From positions 8,097 to 67,018 of the forward strand of contig DIKT01000051.1 in assembly GCA_002424635.1 (NCBI GenBank): a DNA stretch of 58,922 bases. Direction: 5' to 3'. The notes under the pieces were generated by a model that was not told the DNA's origin, made no database searches, and saw nothing but the letters and a program-made list of their open reading frames with translations. Positions 52,021-58,922 of the stretch are shown in pieces (the first letter of the stretch is position 1; each line of letters starts with the position of its first letter). Origin of the DNA: Desulfobulbaceae bacterium UBA5611. Its GTDB lineage: Bacteria; Desulfobacterota; Desulfobulbia; Desulfobulbales; Desulfocapsaceae. The translations under genes were made by a program, and so were the position numbers.

Positions 52021-52220
52021 GTGTCGTTCTGAGTTTCAGGACGGTGAAAAGGGAATACGGTGTAAAACCGTAACGTTGGGCCAGCGCTGTAAGCGGGGAC
52101 AAGGACTGCCATGGGTGTGATTTTGTAGCCACCCTGATGTCACTGTCTGTCATTTAGTATACTGGATGATGGATGGGAAGGCGCGGTCTGAGGCTGATCC
52201 GTGAGTCAGAAGACCTGCCG
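52021..52220 (+). promoter_or_regulatory. Cobalamin riboswitch
   Basis: Several conserved blocks of the B12 riboswitch are present in order: GTGAAAAGGGAA, CGGTGTAAAACCG, GCTGTAAGCGGGGAC, TAGCCACC...GTCACTG, GGGAAGGCG, and GAGTCAGAAGACCTGCC at the 3' end. Spacing is normal. It lies upstream of the ThiC-like gene with an intrinsic terminator between. No TPP-riboswitch core is seen. The 180 bp before it (51837-52020) shows no gene. Confidence 0.92.
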
Positions 52221-52250
52221 GAAGAAGATAAAGGAATTCTTGTCCGTAGA

Positions 52251-52300
52251 AGTCCGTATTGCATCAGAAATTAATTCTGATTGTGGTACGGACTTTTTTT
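52251..52300 (+). terminator. Riboswitch-linked intrinsic terminator
   Basis: AGTCCGTA (52251) pairs with TACGGACT (52287), with an inner ATCAGAA / TTCTGAT stem, followed by seven T. A second copy of TGTCCGTA at 52241 directly upstream could pair with the same 3' strand or serve as an antiterminator. It ends 38 bp before the start codon. Confidence 0.8.
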
Positions 52301-52338
52301 ATGCCCAGACGGTACATAAAAAGAAAGGAATTGAGATC

Positions 52339-53658
52339 ATGAAAACACAGATTGAACTGGCACGTGAAGGCCTTATTACTGAGGCAATGACCAAAGTAGC
52401 TACGGCTGAGGGCTTTGGCCTGACGCCGGAGACCATCCGCCAGCGGGTGGCGGAAGGCCATATCGTCATAGCAGTTCATCCTAACCGGCCAGAGCAGAAG
52501 GTGGTCGGGATCGGTAAAGGCTTACGTACCAAAGTTAATGCCTCCATCGGCACCTCCTCTGATATCTCCGATATTGAGCTGGAGGTCCGTAAGGCGCAAG
52601 TGGCGGAAGCAGAACAGGCCGACACCCTGATGGAGCTGTCAACCGGCGGTGATCTTAATCTGGTTCGGCAGCGGGTCTTGGCCGCCTGTAACCTGCCGGT
52701 GGGTAATGTGCCGCTCTATCAGGCTTTTTCCGAGGCCAGCCGTAAATACCATAATCCTAATAAGCTCGACAGTGAATATCTGTTTGACCTGATCGAACGC
52801 CAGCTGGCTGACGGCATCTCGTTTATGGCCATCCATTGCGGCATCAATCGTTTCTCCATCGAGCGGCTGCGCAAGCAGGGCTATCGTTATGGCGGTCTGG
52901 TCTCCAAAGGCGGCACCTTTATGGTCTCATGGATGGAGTATAATAATCGGGAGAATCCGCTGTATGAGCAGTTTGACCGGGTCTGCACCCTGATGAAAAA
53001 ATATGATGCGGTCCTCTCTTTGGGCAACGGCATTCGGGCCGGGGCTATTCATGACAGTCATGACCGGGCCCAGATGGCGGAGATGGTGATCAACTGTGAG
53101 CTGGCGGAGATCGGCCGCGATATGGGGTGCCAGATGATGGTCGAGGGGCCGGGTCATGTGCCGCTCGATGAGATCGAAGGCAATATCATGCTGGAAAAAC
53201 GAATGAGTGGTGGGGCCCCATACTATGTGCTGGGTCCTTTACCCGCAGATTCCGGAGCCGGTTACGATCATATCACCGCCGCCATCGGGGCGGCCAGCTC
53301 CGCCCGCTTTGGCGCTGATCTCATCTGTTATATTACACCGGCTGAACATCTGGCCCTGCCCAATGAGGATGATGTCCGGGAAGGCGTCCGGGCCACCCGG
53401 CTGGCGGCCCGGATCGGTGATATCGCCAAATATCCGGAGCGCCGGGAACTGGAGAAAAAAGTGGCACTCAGTCGGCGGGATACCAATTGGAAAGAGCATT
53501 TTCCCTTGCTGATGTTTCCGGAAAAAGCACTCGAAGTCCGTAACAGCCGGACGCCTGAGAACAACAGCACCTGCACTATGTGTGGCGATTTCTGTGCGAT
53601 GGAACGGGGACTTTCTCTGTTTGCGAAGGATATCACCGGAGATAAAAAAACATCCTGA
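52339..53658 (+). CDS. bzaF: ThiC-family radical SAM enzyme, probable BzaF (5-hydroxybenzimidazole synthase)
   Basis: The 439-residue protein belongs to the ThiC fold: GGVxMxxxIH-type barrel motifs (FMAIHCGINRFSIERL, RYGGLVSKGGTFMVSWM), VEGPGHVPLDEIEGN, YYVLGPLPADSGAGYDHIT and the C-terminal iron-sulfur motif CTMCGDFC (412-419, CX2CX3C). ThiC makes the thiamin pyrimidine from aminoimidazole ribotide. Its paralogue BzaF makes 5-hydroxybenzimidazole, the lower-ligand precursor of B12, anaerobically. The cobalamin riboswitch upstream is the reason to call BzaF; the sequence alone does not separate them. The ATG at 52339 follows AAAGGAAT. Confidence 0.78.
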   Translation: MKTQIELAREGLITEAMTKVATAEGFGLTPETIRQRVAEGHIVIAVHPNRPEQKVVGIGKGLRTKVNASIGTSSDISDIELEVRKAQVAEAEQADTLMELSTGGDLNLVRQRVLAACNLPVGNVPLYQAFSEASRKYHNPNKLDSEYLFDLIERQLADGISFMAIHCGINRFSIERLRKQGYRYGGLVSKGGTFMVSWMEYNNRENPLYEQFDRVCTLMKKYDAVLSLGNGIRAGAIHDSHDRAQMAEMVINCELAEIGRDMGCQMMVEGPGHVPLDEIEGNIMLEKRMSGGAPYYVLGPLPADSGAGYDHITAAIGAASSARFGADLICYITPAEHLALPNEDDVREGVRATRLAARIGDIAKYPERRELEKKVALSRRDTNWKEHFPLLMFPEKALEVRNSRTPENNSTCTMCGDFCAMERGLSLFAKDITGDKKTS

Positions 53659-53793
53659 TTGGTCAACATTTTACGTCGTGGTCGCCGGCTTAAAGTGCTG
53701 ACCTACGGACCCCTGCCAGGCTCGGCAGATTATCCCTAAGCTGGAAAAATAACCAAACGGGCTAATGACGTAAAGTTCATTAATTACGCTAAT

Positions 53794-53830
53794 AAAAGGG
53801 ATACCCACTTGCGGGTATCCCTTTTATTTA
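53794..53830 (+). terminator. Intrinsic terminator after bzaF
   Basis: AAAAGGGATACCC and GGGTATCCCTTTT form a perfect 13-bp stem with a 6-nt loop. It works on either strand. Confidence 0.85.
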
Positions 53831-53851
53831 TTTTAGCGGCCACAAGAAATA

Positions 53852-53865
53852 TCCGCAATAGCGGA
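53852..53865. promoter_or_regulatory. Candidate activator site upstream of PEP-CTERM gene 2
   Basis: TCCGC-AATA-GCGGA is a perfect 14-bp palindrome about 95 bp upstream of the -24 element. It has the same length and form as the site before PEP-CTERM gene 1 at 5025-5038. Confidence 0.55.
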
Positions 53866-53958
53866 ATATTTTTCCTGAAAACTGAACATCGCCTTTTCTT
53901 TACTTGAAAGTTAATCTGTAAGTAGATGTTATGACTAACTTTATTTGCTAATTCTGAC

Positions 53959-53974
53959 TAGCATGCTTATTGCA
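53959..53974 (+). promoter_or_regulatory. Candidate sigma-54 promoter of PEP-CTERM gene 2
   Basis: TAGCATG-CTTA-TTGCA matches the -24/-12 consensus at most positions, with perfect TTGCA at -12. One G of the -24 pair is replaced by A. Predicted transcription start is near 53985. Confidence 0.6.
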
Positions 53975-54037
53975 TTACAATTAGTGACCCGTACAGACAC
54001 TGCCAGGAAACTAATTAATTCACAGGGAGGAAAGACC

Positions 54038-54835
54038 ATGAAAAAATTATTGTTGATTAAGGCGCTGTTACTGACCGGAGTTTTGGTGGCCAATGGCGCC
54101 CAAGCGATTGATATCAGCGGCTGGAGCGGTGTCGGCAATTCCGGCAGCCTAGGTGTCGATGGCGTTGTGACGGCGCCACCTTCCGGCGATGCCCAGTACG
54201 GCTGGGTATCAACTGATCAAGGAGTTAACGGTGTTGGCCTGGGGCTAGGTGCGGAAACCAACGGCTCGGTTATCACCTCACCGTTATTCAGCGCCGGGGC
54301 CGGCGATCTTCTTGAGTTTTATTTCAACTATGTAACCTCGGATGGAGCCGGATTTGCCGACTATGGTTGGGCCAAGCTGGTTGATGATGCCAATAACGAC
54401 TACGCCCTGCTCTTTACCGCCCGCACCACTCCCGGTGGCGACACAGTTCCTGGCTTTGGGATGCCGGCCTTAAATGCGACTTTGGAGCCGGCCTCCACCC
54501 CGATCATCGCTGGTGGCCCTGTCTGGGCCCCTCTCGGTAGTGATTCCGGTGCATGTTTTTCTGCTGGTTGCGGCTACACCGATTGGATCAAGGCCTCCTT
54601 TGCCATCGCTGATGCCGGTCAGTACGCCCTGCAAATCGGCGTCGTCAATTGGAGCGATTCATTGTTTGATTCAGGCATGGCCTTTGATGGCGCGACTATC
54701 GCCGGCGAAGATATCGGCAATGGTGGTGGGACACCGGTTCCCGAACCATCCATGATGCTGCTGTTCGCCACCGGTATAGTCAGTCTGGTCGGGGCCAGAC
54801 TGAACAGAAAGAAAAATCAGCCGCTAACAGTGTAG
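54038..54835 (+). CDS. PEP-CTERM domain exported protein
   Basis: The 265-residue precursor has a signal peptide (MKKLLLIKALLLTGVLVANG, cleavage after AQA). The body is Gly/Ser/Asp-rich and beta-rich, with aromatic repeats reminiscent of carbohydrate-binding jelly rolls. The C-terminal PEP-CTERM signal is VPEPSMMLLFATGIVSLVGA followed by a basic tail. Exosortase would process the tail and couple the protein to exopolysaccharide. GGGAGGA precedes the ATG; a frame reaching further upstream has no ribosome site. It ends at a strong terminator. Confidence 0.85.
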   Translation: MKKLLLIKALLLTGVLVANGAQAIDISGWSGVGNSGSLGVDGVVTAPPSGDAQYGWVSTDQGVNGVGLGLGAETNGSVITSPLFSAGAGDLLEFYFNYVTSDGAGFADYGWAKLVDDANNDYALLFTARTTPGGDTVPGFGMPALNATLEPASTPIIAGGPVWAPLGSDSGACFSAGCGYTDWIKASFAIADAGQYALQIGVVNWSDSLFDSGMAFDGATIAGEDIGNGGGTPVPEPSMMLLFATGIVSLVGARLNRKKNQPLTV

Positions 54836-54860
54836 TTTTAAATTTTCATTTTAAACTATC

Positions 54861-54899
54861 AAGATGGCTACGAATATTTTTTTCGTAGCCATCTTTTTT
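54861..54899 (+). terminator. Intrinsic terminator after PEP-CTERM gene 2
   Basis: AAGATGGCTACGAA and TTCGTAGCCATCTT form a perfect 14-bp stem followed by a T-run. Confidence 0.85.
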
Positions 54900-54932
54900 G
54901 CATAGAAGTCTTATTGCCAACTAATCTTCCAA

Positions 54933-55067
54933 ATGCCATGCATACCAATAAAAAAATTACGTGAAGCAAGTGGCTGGGATGTGTCGAACGACATAAAACA
55001 GATGACTGCTCTGGCTTATGCGGATAAAAAACGTCACCTGTATTTACCTGTATTATATAAAAAATAG
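54933..55067 (+). CDS. Possible 44-residue ORF or gene remnant
   Basis: A 44-codon frame (start MPCIPIKKLREASGWDVSND, end LPVLYKK) stands between two hairpins. It has protein-like composition but no ribosome site. It may be a remnant of a larger gene. I do not recognise it. Confidence 0.25.
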   Translation: MPCIPIKKLREASGWDVSNDIKQMTALAYADKKRHLYLPVLYKK

Positions 55068-55087
55068 AAAGAGATTCTAATAATGTG

Positions 55088-55134
55088 TTGGCCCACCATC
55101 ATATGTATTCTGGGTCGAATACATATCGGGCCAA
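55088..55134. repeat. Hairpin downstream of the mdlB-like gene
   Basis: ATATGTATTC and GAATACATAT form a perfect 10-bp stem. An outer TTGGCCC / GGGCCAA stem of 7 bp is separated by a small bulge. It lies about 20 bp after the stop of the minus-strand ABC gene, without a T-run. Confidence 0.55.
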
Positions 55135-55154
55135 GTAAGAAGATATTAATAAGA

Positions 55155-56957
55155 TTATATCCCTGCACCAGCGGTGAAAATGTCCAGCAACCGGCGATAG
55201 GCGCCATTGGCTGCCATCAGCTCGGCGTGGCTGCCCTGTTCAATTATACGACCACCGGCCATGACCAGAATATGTTGGGCTCTGGAGATGGTTGACAGCC
55301 TGTGGGCGATGACGATGTTGGTCCGGCCGGCAAAGGTTGCGGCAATGGCCTGAGCGGTAAGCATTTCGCTTTCCGGGTCAATGCTGGCACTGGCCTCGTC
55401 CAGTACCAGGATCCGCGGCTCCCTGACCAGCACCCGGGCCAAGGCCAGCAATTGTCGCTGGCCGGCTGACAGGTCCATGCCGCCTTCACCGACCTGGGTG
55501 GCCAAGCCGTCAGGCAGCTGCCGGACCAAACGGCTTAATTGGGCTTTCTCCAATATTTCCCATACCGCCTCATCCGTTTTTTCGGTATCGAGCAGGATAT
55601 TGTCGCGGATAGAGCCGGGCAGGAGGAAAACATCCTGCATCACCAACCCTACTTGCCGGCGTAGCCAGTCCGGGTCAAGCGCGCGCAGATCAATGCCATC
55701 CAGCAGGATCTGCCCTTCATCAGGATCATAGAACCTCTCCAGCAGGTTGATAATGGTGGTTTTGCCGCTGCCGGTGGCGCCGACAATGGCCAGAGTCTGG
55801 CCGGCATGAATGGTCAGGGAAAAATGCTCGAGGACCGGATGCTCCGGATCATATCCAAAGCCCACATCCCTGAACTCGATCTTCCCCAGAGTAGAGGCGG
55901 GTCTTAGGGGCGAGAGCGGCAGGGCCAGGGTCTCTCTGTTATCTAATAATTGAAAGATACGTTCAGCTGAGGCCAGGGCTGACTGGACAATAGAATATTT
56001 TTGCGACAGCTCGCGCATGGGCTGAAAAAAGAGGCGCATGTAGGATAGAAAGGCCACCAGTACGCCAATGGTCATCTTGCCGGCAATGATCTCGCTGCCG
56101 CCGTACCAGAGGATGGTGCCGATGGTCATAGCGCTTAACAGCTCAATAAGAGGCATGAAGACGGCAAAGACCTTGATCTGATAGAGGGATTTGTCAAAAA
56201 ATGCCTGGTTGAGCCGGGCAAACTGCCGGAGTATGGACTTTTCCCGCAGGAACAGCTGGATGAGGGCGACGCCGGACAGCGATTCCTGCAGGAAAGAGTT
56301 GATCTGGGAAAGATGAGTGCGGATCTGGCGGAAGGCGTCACGGGCCAGGCGGCTGAACCACAGGGTGTTGACCACCATCAAGGGCAGCAGCAGGCAGAGA
56401 ATCAAGGTCAGCCGCCAGTTCATCCAGAATAAAATCCCCAGAATACCAATAATCTTGACCCCATCATTGAACAGAGTGACGATCACCGAGGTGAACATCT
56501 CATGCATATTCTGGATATCATTGGTTAATCGTGTTACCAGTCGGCCCGCCGGGTTGCGATGAAAAAACTTCAGATCAAGATGGAGGAGATGGACAAACAT
56601 CATCTGCCGCATGCGATGCATGATGTTTTGGCCGGTCCATTCCAGGATTAAGACCTGGATGAAATTGCCGAAAAACTCGAGAGCCATAATGGCGCAGAAG
56701 GCAAGGGCCAGATATTTTAAGCCATCCAGGCGCAGTGCCGGGGCCAGCTCGGTGTTCAGGATAAAATCATCTACCGCCAGGCGGATCAGATAAGGTAAGG
56801 CCAGACTGCAGCCCACTACCATAAAGGACAGCAGGACCGCCAGTAAGGCGCCCAGCCAGAAAGGCTTGCCGAGAAAAACGATCCGCCGCCACAGGCTGAG
56901 ATCACCGAATTTTCCCAGCTGATCTTCTTCGAAATAACCGTAATTATCGTGCACCAT
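55155..56957 (-). CDS. mdlB: ABC exporter subunit, MdlB-like
   Basis: The 600-residue half-transporter has six membrane helices then an ATPase domain. Walker A is GATGSGKTT, the signature LSAGQRQLLAL and Walker B ILVLDEASASID with the catalytic Glu present. The LSxGQ(K/R)QLLALARVL pattern with a canonical DE matches E. coli MdlB. It overlaps the upstream gene by one base (TAATG). Together they form a heterodimeric drug- or lipid-type exporter; the substrate is unknown. Confidence 0.85.
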   Translation of the reverse strand: MVHDNYGYFEEDQLGKFGDLSLWRRIVFLGKPFWLGALLAVLLSFMVVGCSLALPYLIRLAVDDFILNTELAPALRLDGLKYLALAFCAIMALEFFGNFIQVLILEWTGQNIMHRMRQMMFVHLLHLDLKFFHRNPAGRLVTRLTNDIQNMHEMFTSVIVTLFNDGVKIIGILGILFWMNWRLTLILCLLLPLMVVNTLWFSRLARDAFRQIRTHLSQINSFLQESLSGVALIQLFLREKSILRQFARLNQAFFDKSLYQIKVFAVFMPLIELLSAMTIGTILWYGGSEIIAGKMTIGVLVAFLSYMRLFFQPMRELSQKYSIVQSALASAERIFQLLDNRETLALPLSPLRPASTLGKIEFRDVGFGYDPEHPVLEHFSLTIHAGQTLAIVGATGSGKTTIINLLERFYDPDEGQILLDGIDLRALDPDWLRRQVGLVMQDVFLLPGSIRDNILLDTEKTDEAVWEILEKAQLSRLVRQLPDGLATQVGEGGMDLSAGQRQLLALARVLVREPRILVLDEASASIDPESEMLTAQAIAATFAGRTNIVIAHRLSTISRAQHILVMAGGRIIEQGSHAELMAANGAYRRLLDIFTAGAGI

Positions 56958-58738
56958 TACCGGTCCTCATCCTCATGCTGCCGCATTTCCTGCTGATAAT
57001 ACATAGTGCGGTAGAAAGGACTGGTGGCCAGCAATTCGGCATGGGTGCCCTGGGTAAGCAGCCGACCTTCTTCCAGAACCATGATCCAGGCTGCCTCGCG
57101 CAGGGGGGCGATGCGATGAGAAACAATAAGACAGGTCCGTCCCGGCAGATAGGCGGCCAGACCGGAGATAATTGCCTGCTCCGTTTCCAGATCGACCGCG
57201 GAAAGGCTGTCATCAATAATCAGCAGGGGCCGGTCAAGAAGAATGGCGCGGGCCAGAGCGATACGCTGGCGCTGACCACCAGAAAGCTTGATACCCCGCT
57301 CACCGATCCTGGTATTATAACCTTCACTGAAGCCAACGATCTCTTCATGGATCCGGCAGATTTGCGCCGCCATCTCGATCTGTTCCTGGCTGGCCGCCGC
57401 ATTACCAAAACTGATGTTGGCCGCTATAGTATCGGAAAATAGCAGCACATCCTGCGGCACATAAGCCACTTTCTCCCGTACCGAGGCCAGGGATAAGCGA
57501 TTGATATCAAAGCCATTGAGAAAAATTGTTCCATTATCCACCGGATATTGGCGGGCCAGGAGATGACAAAGAGTGGATTTACCTGAACCGCTACGGCCGA
57601 CCAGGCCGACGATCTCTCCGCTCTTTATAAGGCAGCTGATATCGGTCAAGGCCTGCTGTTCCTGGCCTTCATATTGAAAATGGAGATGGCGCAGGCTGAT
57701 CTCTGTCTGCCCTCCGGCAAAGGGCAGGGGGTGTTCCGGGTCTACCAGGGTGGGGCCGGCTGCCATGACCTCCCCGAGTCGGCCCAGGGAAGTGAGTCCG
57801 CGTTGAAAAAGATTGGTCACCCAGCCGACTGCCATCATCGGCCAGGTGAGCAGATAGAGATAAGAGATAAAGGCGACAAAATCCCCCACGGAGATTGCCT
57901 CGCCGATTACCAGCCGACCGCCGAAAAAGATGGCCAGTAACAGGCTGGTATTGCTTACCAGTCCGGATATGGGAAACAGGGTGCCATGCACTCTGGCCAG
58001 CTTGACGTTGTCGCGCAGATATTGCCGTCCGAGTCGGTTGAAAGCCTCGACCTGCGGTGCTTCCTGGGTATAAGCCTTAAGCAGGCGGATATTGGTGACG
58101 GCACTACGGGCAAATTCGGTCAAATGAGAAAACTGCTCCTGTACCTTCAGAAAACGGCGATGGAGCCGGGCCGAGAGTACCCGTGTCAATAGCGCCAGCA
58201 ACGGCATGGGGATCACAGCGATCAGGGTCAGTTGCGGACTGATATAGGCCATGCAGGCCAGGGCGGCAATGCCCATGATAGCAGCATCGGCGAAGGCAAC
58301 CACGCCCATACCTCCGGCCAGCTGCACTGCGGCCAGATCGTTGGTGGCCAGTGCCATAATTGCCCCCACTGGTTTTTTTTGAAAGAAGGGGCGATCCAAA
58401 GTCAGGAGGTGGCGAAAAAAATCAGCGCGCAGGTCGCGTTCCACCAATCGTGAAAAACCAAGGATCAGATAGCGCCAGATATAACGGCAGCCGGCTATGC
58501 CGATGGCAAACAGGAGAATAGCCAAGGCGCTTTGGGCCAGTGCAAGCTGGCTGGCAGTACCAGCAGCCAGGAGATCAACCGCTCTTTTAATCAGACGGGG
58601 GATGGCCAGCTGCAGAAGATCAACAGCCAGTAAGGCGAAAAGACCACCGATAAGACGGGAGGAATATTGGCGCAGCAAGGGACGGATAAATTGCAAACCA
58701 GTAGTTGTTGCTGTTCCTTGGCGGCAGTCTGTTGTCAA
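56957..58738 (-). CDS. mdlA: ABC exporter subunit, MdlA-like
   Basis: The 593-residue half-transporter has six membrane helices and an ATPase domain with Walker A GRSGSGKST and signature LSGGQRQRIAL. Walker B reads LLIIDDSLSAVD, where Asp replaces the catalytic Glu. This is the degenerate-site subunit of asymmetric exporters such as MdlA and TM287. The LSAGQ of the partner completes the same degenerate site. The start is TTG with AAGGA nine bases upstream; no ATG fits the family N-terminus. The MITE-like copy begins 50 bp upstream. Confidence 0.85.
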   Translation of the reverse strand: MTTDCRQGTATTTGLQFIRPLLRQYSSRLIGGLFALLAVDLLQLAIPRLIKRAVDLLAAGTASQLALAQSALAILLFAIGIAGCRYIWRYLILGFSRLVERDLRADFFRHLLTLDRPFFQKKPVGAIMALATNDLAAVQLAGGMGVVAFADAAIMGIAALACMAYISPQLTLIAVIPMPLLALLTRVLSARLHRRFLKVQEQFSHLTEFARSAVTNIRLLKAYTQEAPQVEAFNRLGRQYLRDNVKLARVHGTLFPISGLVSNTSLLLAIFFGGRLVIGEAISVGDFVAFISYLYLLTWPMMAVGWVTNLFQRGLTSLGRLGEVMAAGPTLVDPEHPLPFAGGQTEISLRHLHFQYEGQEQQALTDISCLIKSGEIVGLVGRSGSGKSTLCHLLARQYPVDNGTIFLNGFDINRLSLASVREKVAYVPQDVLLFSDTIAANISFGNAAASQEQIEMAAQICRIHEEIVGFSEGYNTRIGERGIKLSGGQRQRIALARAILLDRPLLIIDDSLSAVDLETEQAIISGLAAYLPGRTCLIVSHRIAPLREAAWIMVLEEGRLLTQGTHAELLATSPFYRTMYYQQEMRQHEDEDR

Positions 58739-58788
58739 TCTATCAATCCTTGCGGTAATTGTTTTTCCGCTTTCTGCATCTTGCTTTA

Positions 58789-58922
58789 GGGTGTCTTAAA
58801 AATGAGGATTTTTATTCAAAATCAAGGCATGTGAAAAATTTTACCTCAGGCATGTATTTGATATTCCGAGGATAAAATTTTGAACATAACGCCGAGTTTG
58901 GGCAAAAAGACCATTTTTCAAG
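58789..58922. mobile_element. MITE-like element, copy 2 (cut by window end)
   Basis: GGGTGTCTTAAAAATGAGGA onward matches the element at 16877-17018 with only a few substitutions and a 2-bp deletion near the left end. The window ends in ...TTTTTCAAG, within the right inverted repeat. The right flank and any target duplication are not visible. Confidence 0.75.

Noticed and set aside
52339..53658. Plain thiC for thiamin synthesis
   Set aside because: A cobalamin riboswitch, not a TPP riboswitch, precedes it. I kept the ThiC-family wording because sequence alone cannot exclude it.
1..58922. tRNA, rRNA and CRISPR arrays
   Set aside because: No cloverleaf, rRNA signature or regularly spaced repeat was recognised on either strand by reading.

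Overview
The window is a chromosomal segment of a Gram-negative anaerobe, most probably a Desulfobacterota member close to the Desulfobulbales. This is inferred from gene content, not from a marker gene. The pointers are a cobalamin-riboswitch-controlled ThiC paralogue (anaerobic lower-ligand synthesis), two PEP-CTERM proteins, NhaD, SulP, many sigma-54 and two-component signalling genes, and HDOD and PilZ proteins. No rRNA, tRNA, CRISPR array, prophage or transposase gene was seen.

Layout. 1-8 kb: xseB, xerC, hslVU, enolase, a PEP-CTERM protein, a small exported protein and xseA. 8-17 kb: a membrane-anchored TPR protein, panC-panD, a KdnA-like aminotransferase, a SleB-type hydrolase, UDP-glucose dehydrogenase, malate dehydrogenase and a long YvcK/CofD-like protein. 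17-24.5 kb: a 142-bp MITE-like element, hrpA with an in-frame duplicated palindrome, then galU-priA. 24.8-35.5 kb: a stress/ion-homeostasis locus (below). 35.8-45.7 kb: an HDOD-GGDEF protein, a KamA-family radical SAM enzyme, and a signalling operon downstream of a SulP transporter. 46-52 kb: a HEAT/cNMP/PilZ protein, a tRNA-dihydrouridine synthase, a phasin-like protein and uvrC. 52-55 kb: cobalamin riboswitch, attenuator, bzaF-like gene and a second PEP-CTERM gene. 55-58.9 kb: an MdlAB-type ABC exporter and a second copy of the MITE-like element, cut by the window end.

The most interesting region is 24.8-35.5 kb. A membrane histidine kinase and a sigma-54-type response regulator are divergent from an SLC13/RCK transporter, NhaD, a HigA-like DNA-binding protein and a Lon protease. 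The Lon has lost its N-terminal substrate domain and carries a receiver domain inserted immediately before the AAA+ Walker A. A universal-stress protein with a small membrane protein lies further downstream. Three -24/-12 promoters (before the kinase, the transporter and the stress protein) each lie downstream of TTGCA/TGCAA palindromes, including two identical 15-mers 6.3 kb apart. I read this as one regulon: a signal, probably ionic or osmotic, switches on Na+ and anion transport together with a phosphorylation-gated protease. The regulator has DAYTDA where sigma-54 activators normally have GAFTGA.

Two other regulatory circuits are visible. Both PEP-CTERM genes, 49 kb apart, have a -24/-12-like promoter about 100 bp downstream of a shared 14-bp palindrome (TCCGC-N4-SCGGA), which suggests co-regulation by a PrsR-type activator. 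The bzaF-like gene sits behind a cobalamin riboswitch followed by an intrinsic terminator. The SulP operon encodes a cytidylate-kinase-like/receiver fusion, a dCACHE kinase, two stand-alone receivers and a kinase-like protein without a recognisable ATPase domain, which together look like a multi-step phosphorelay.
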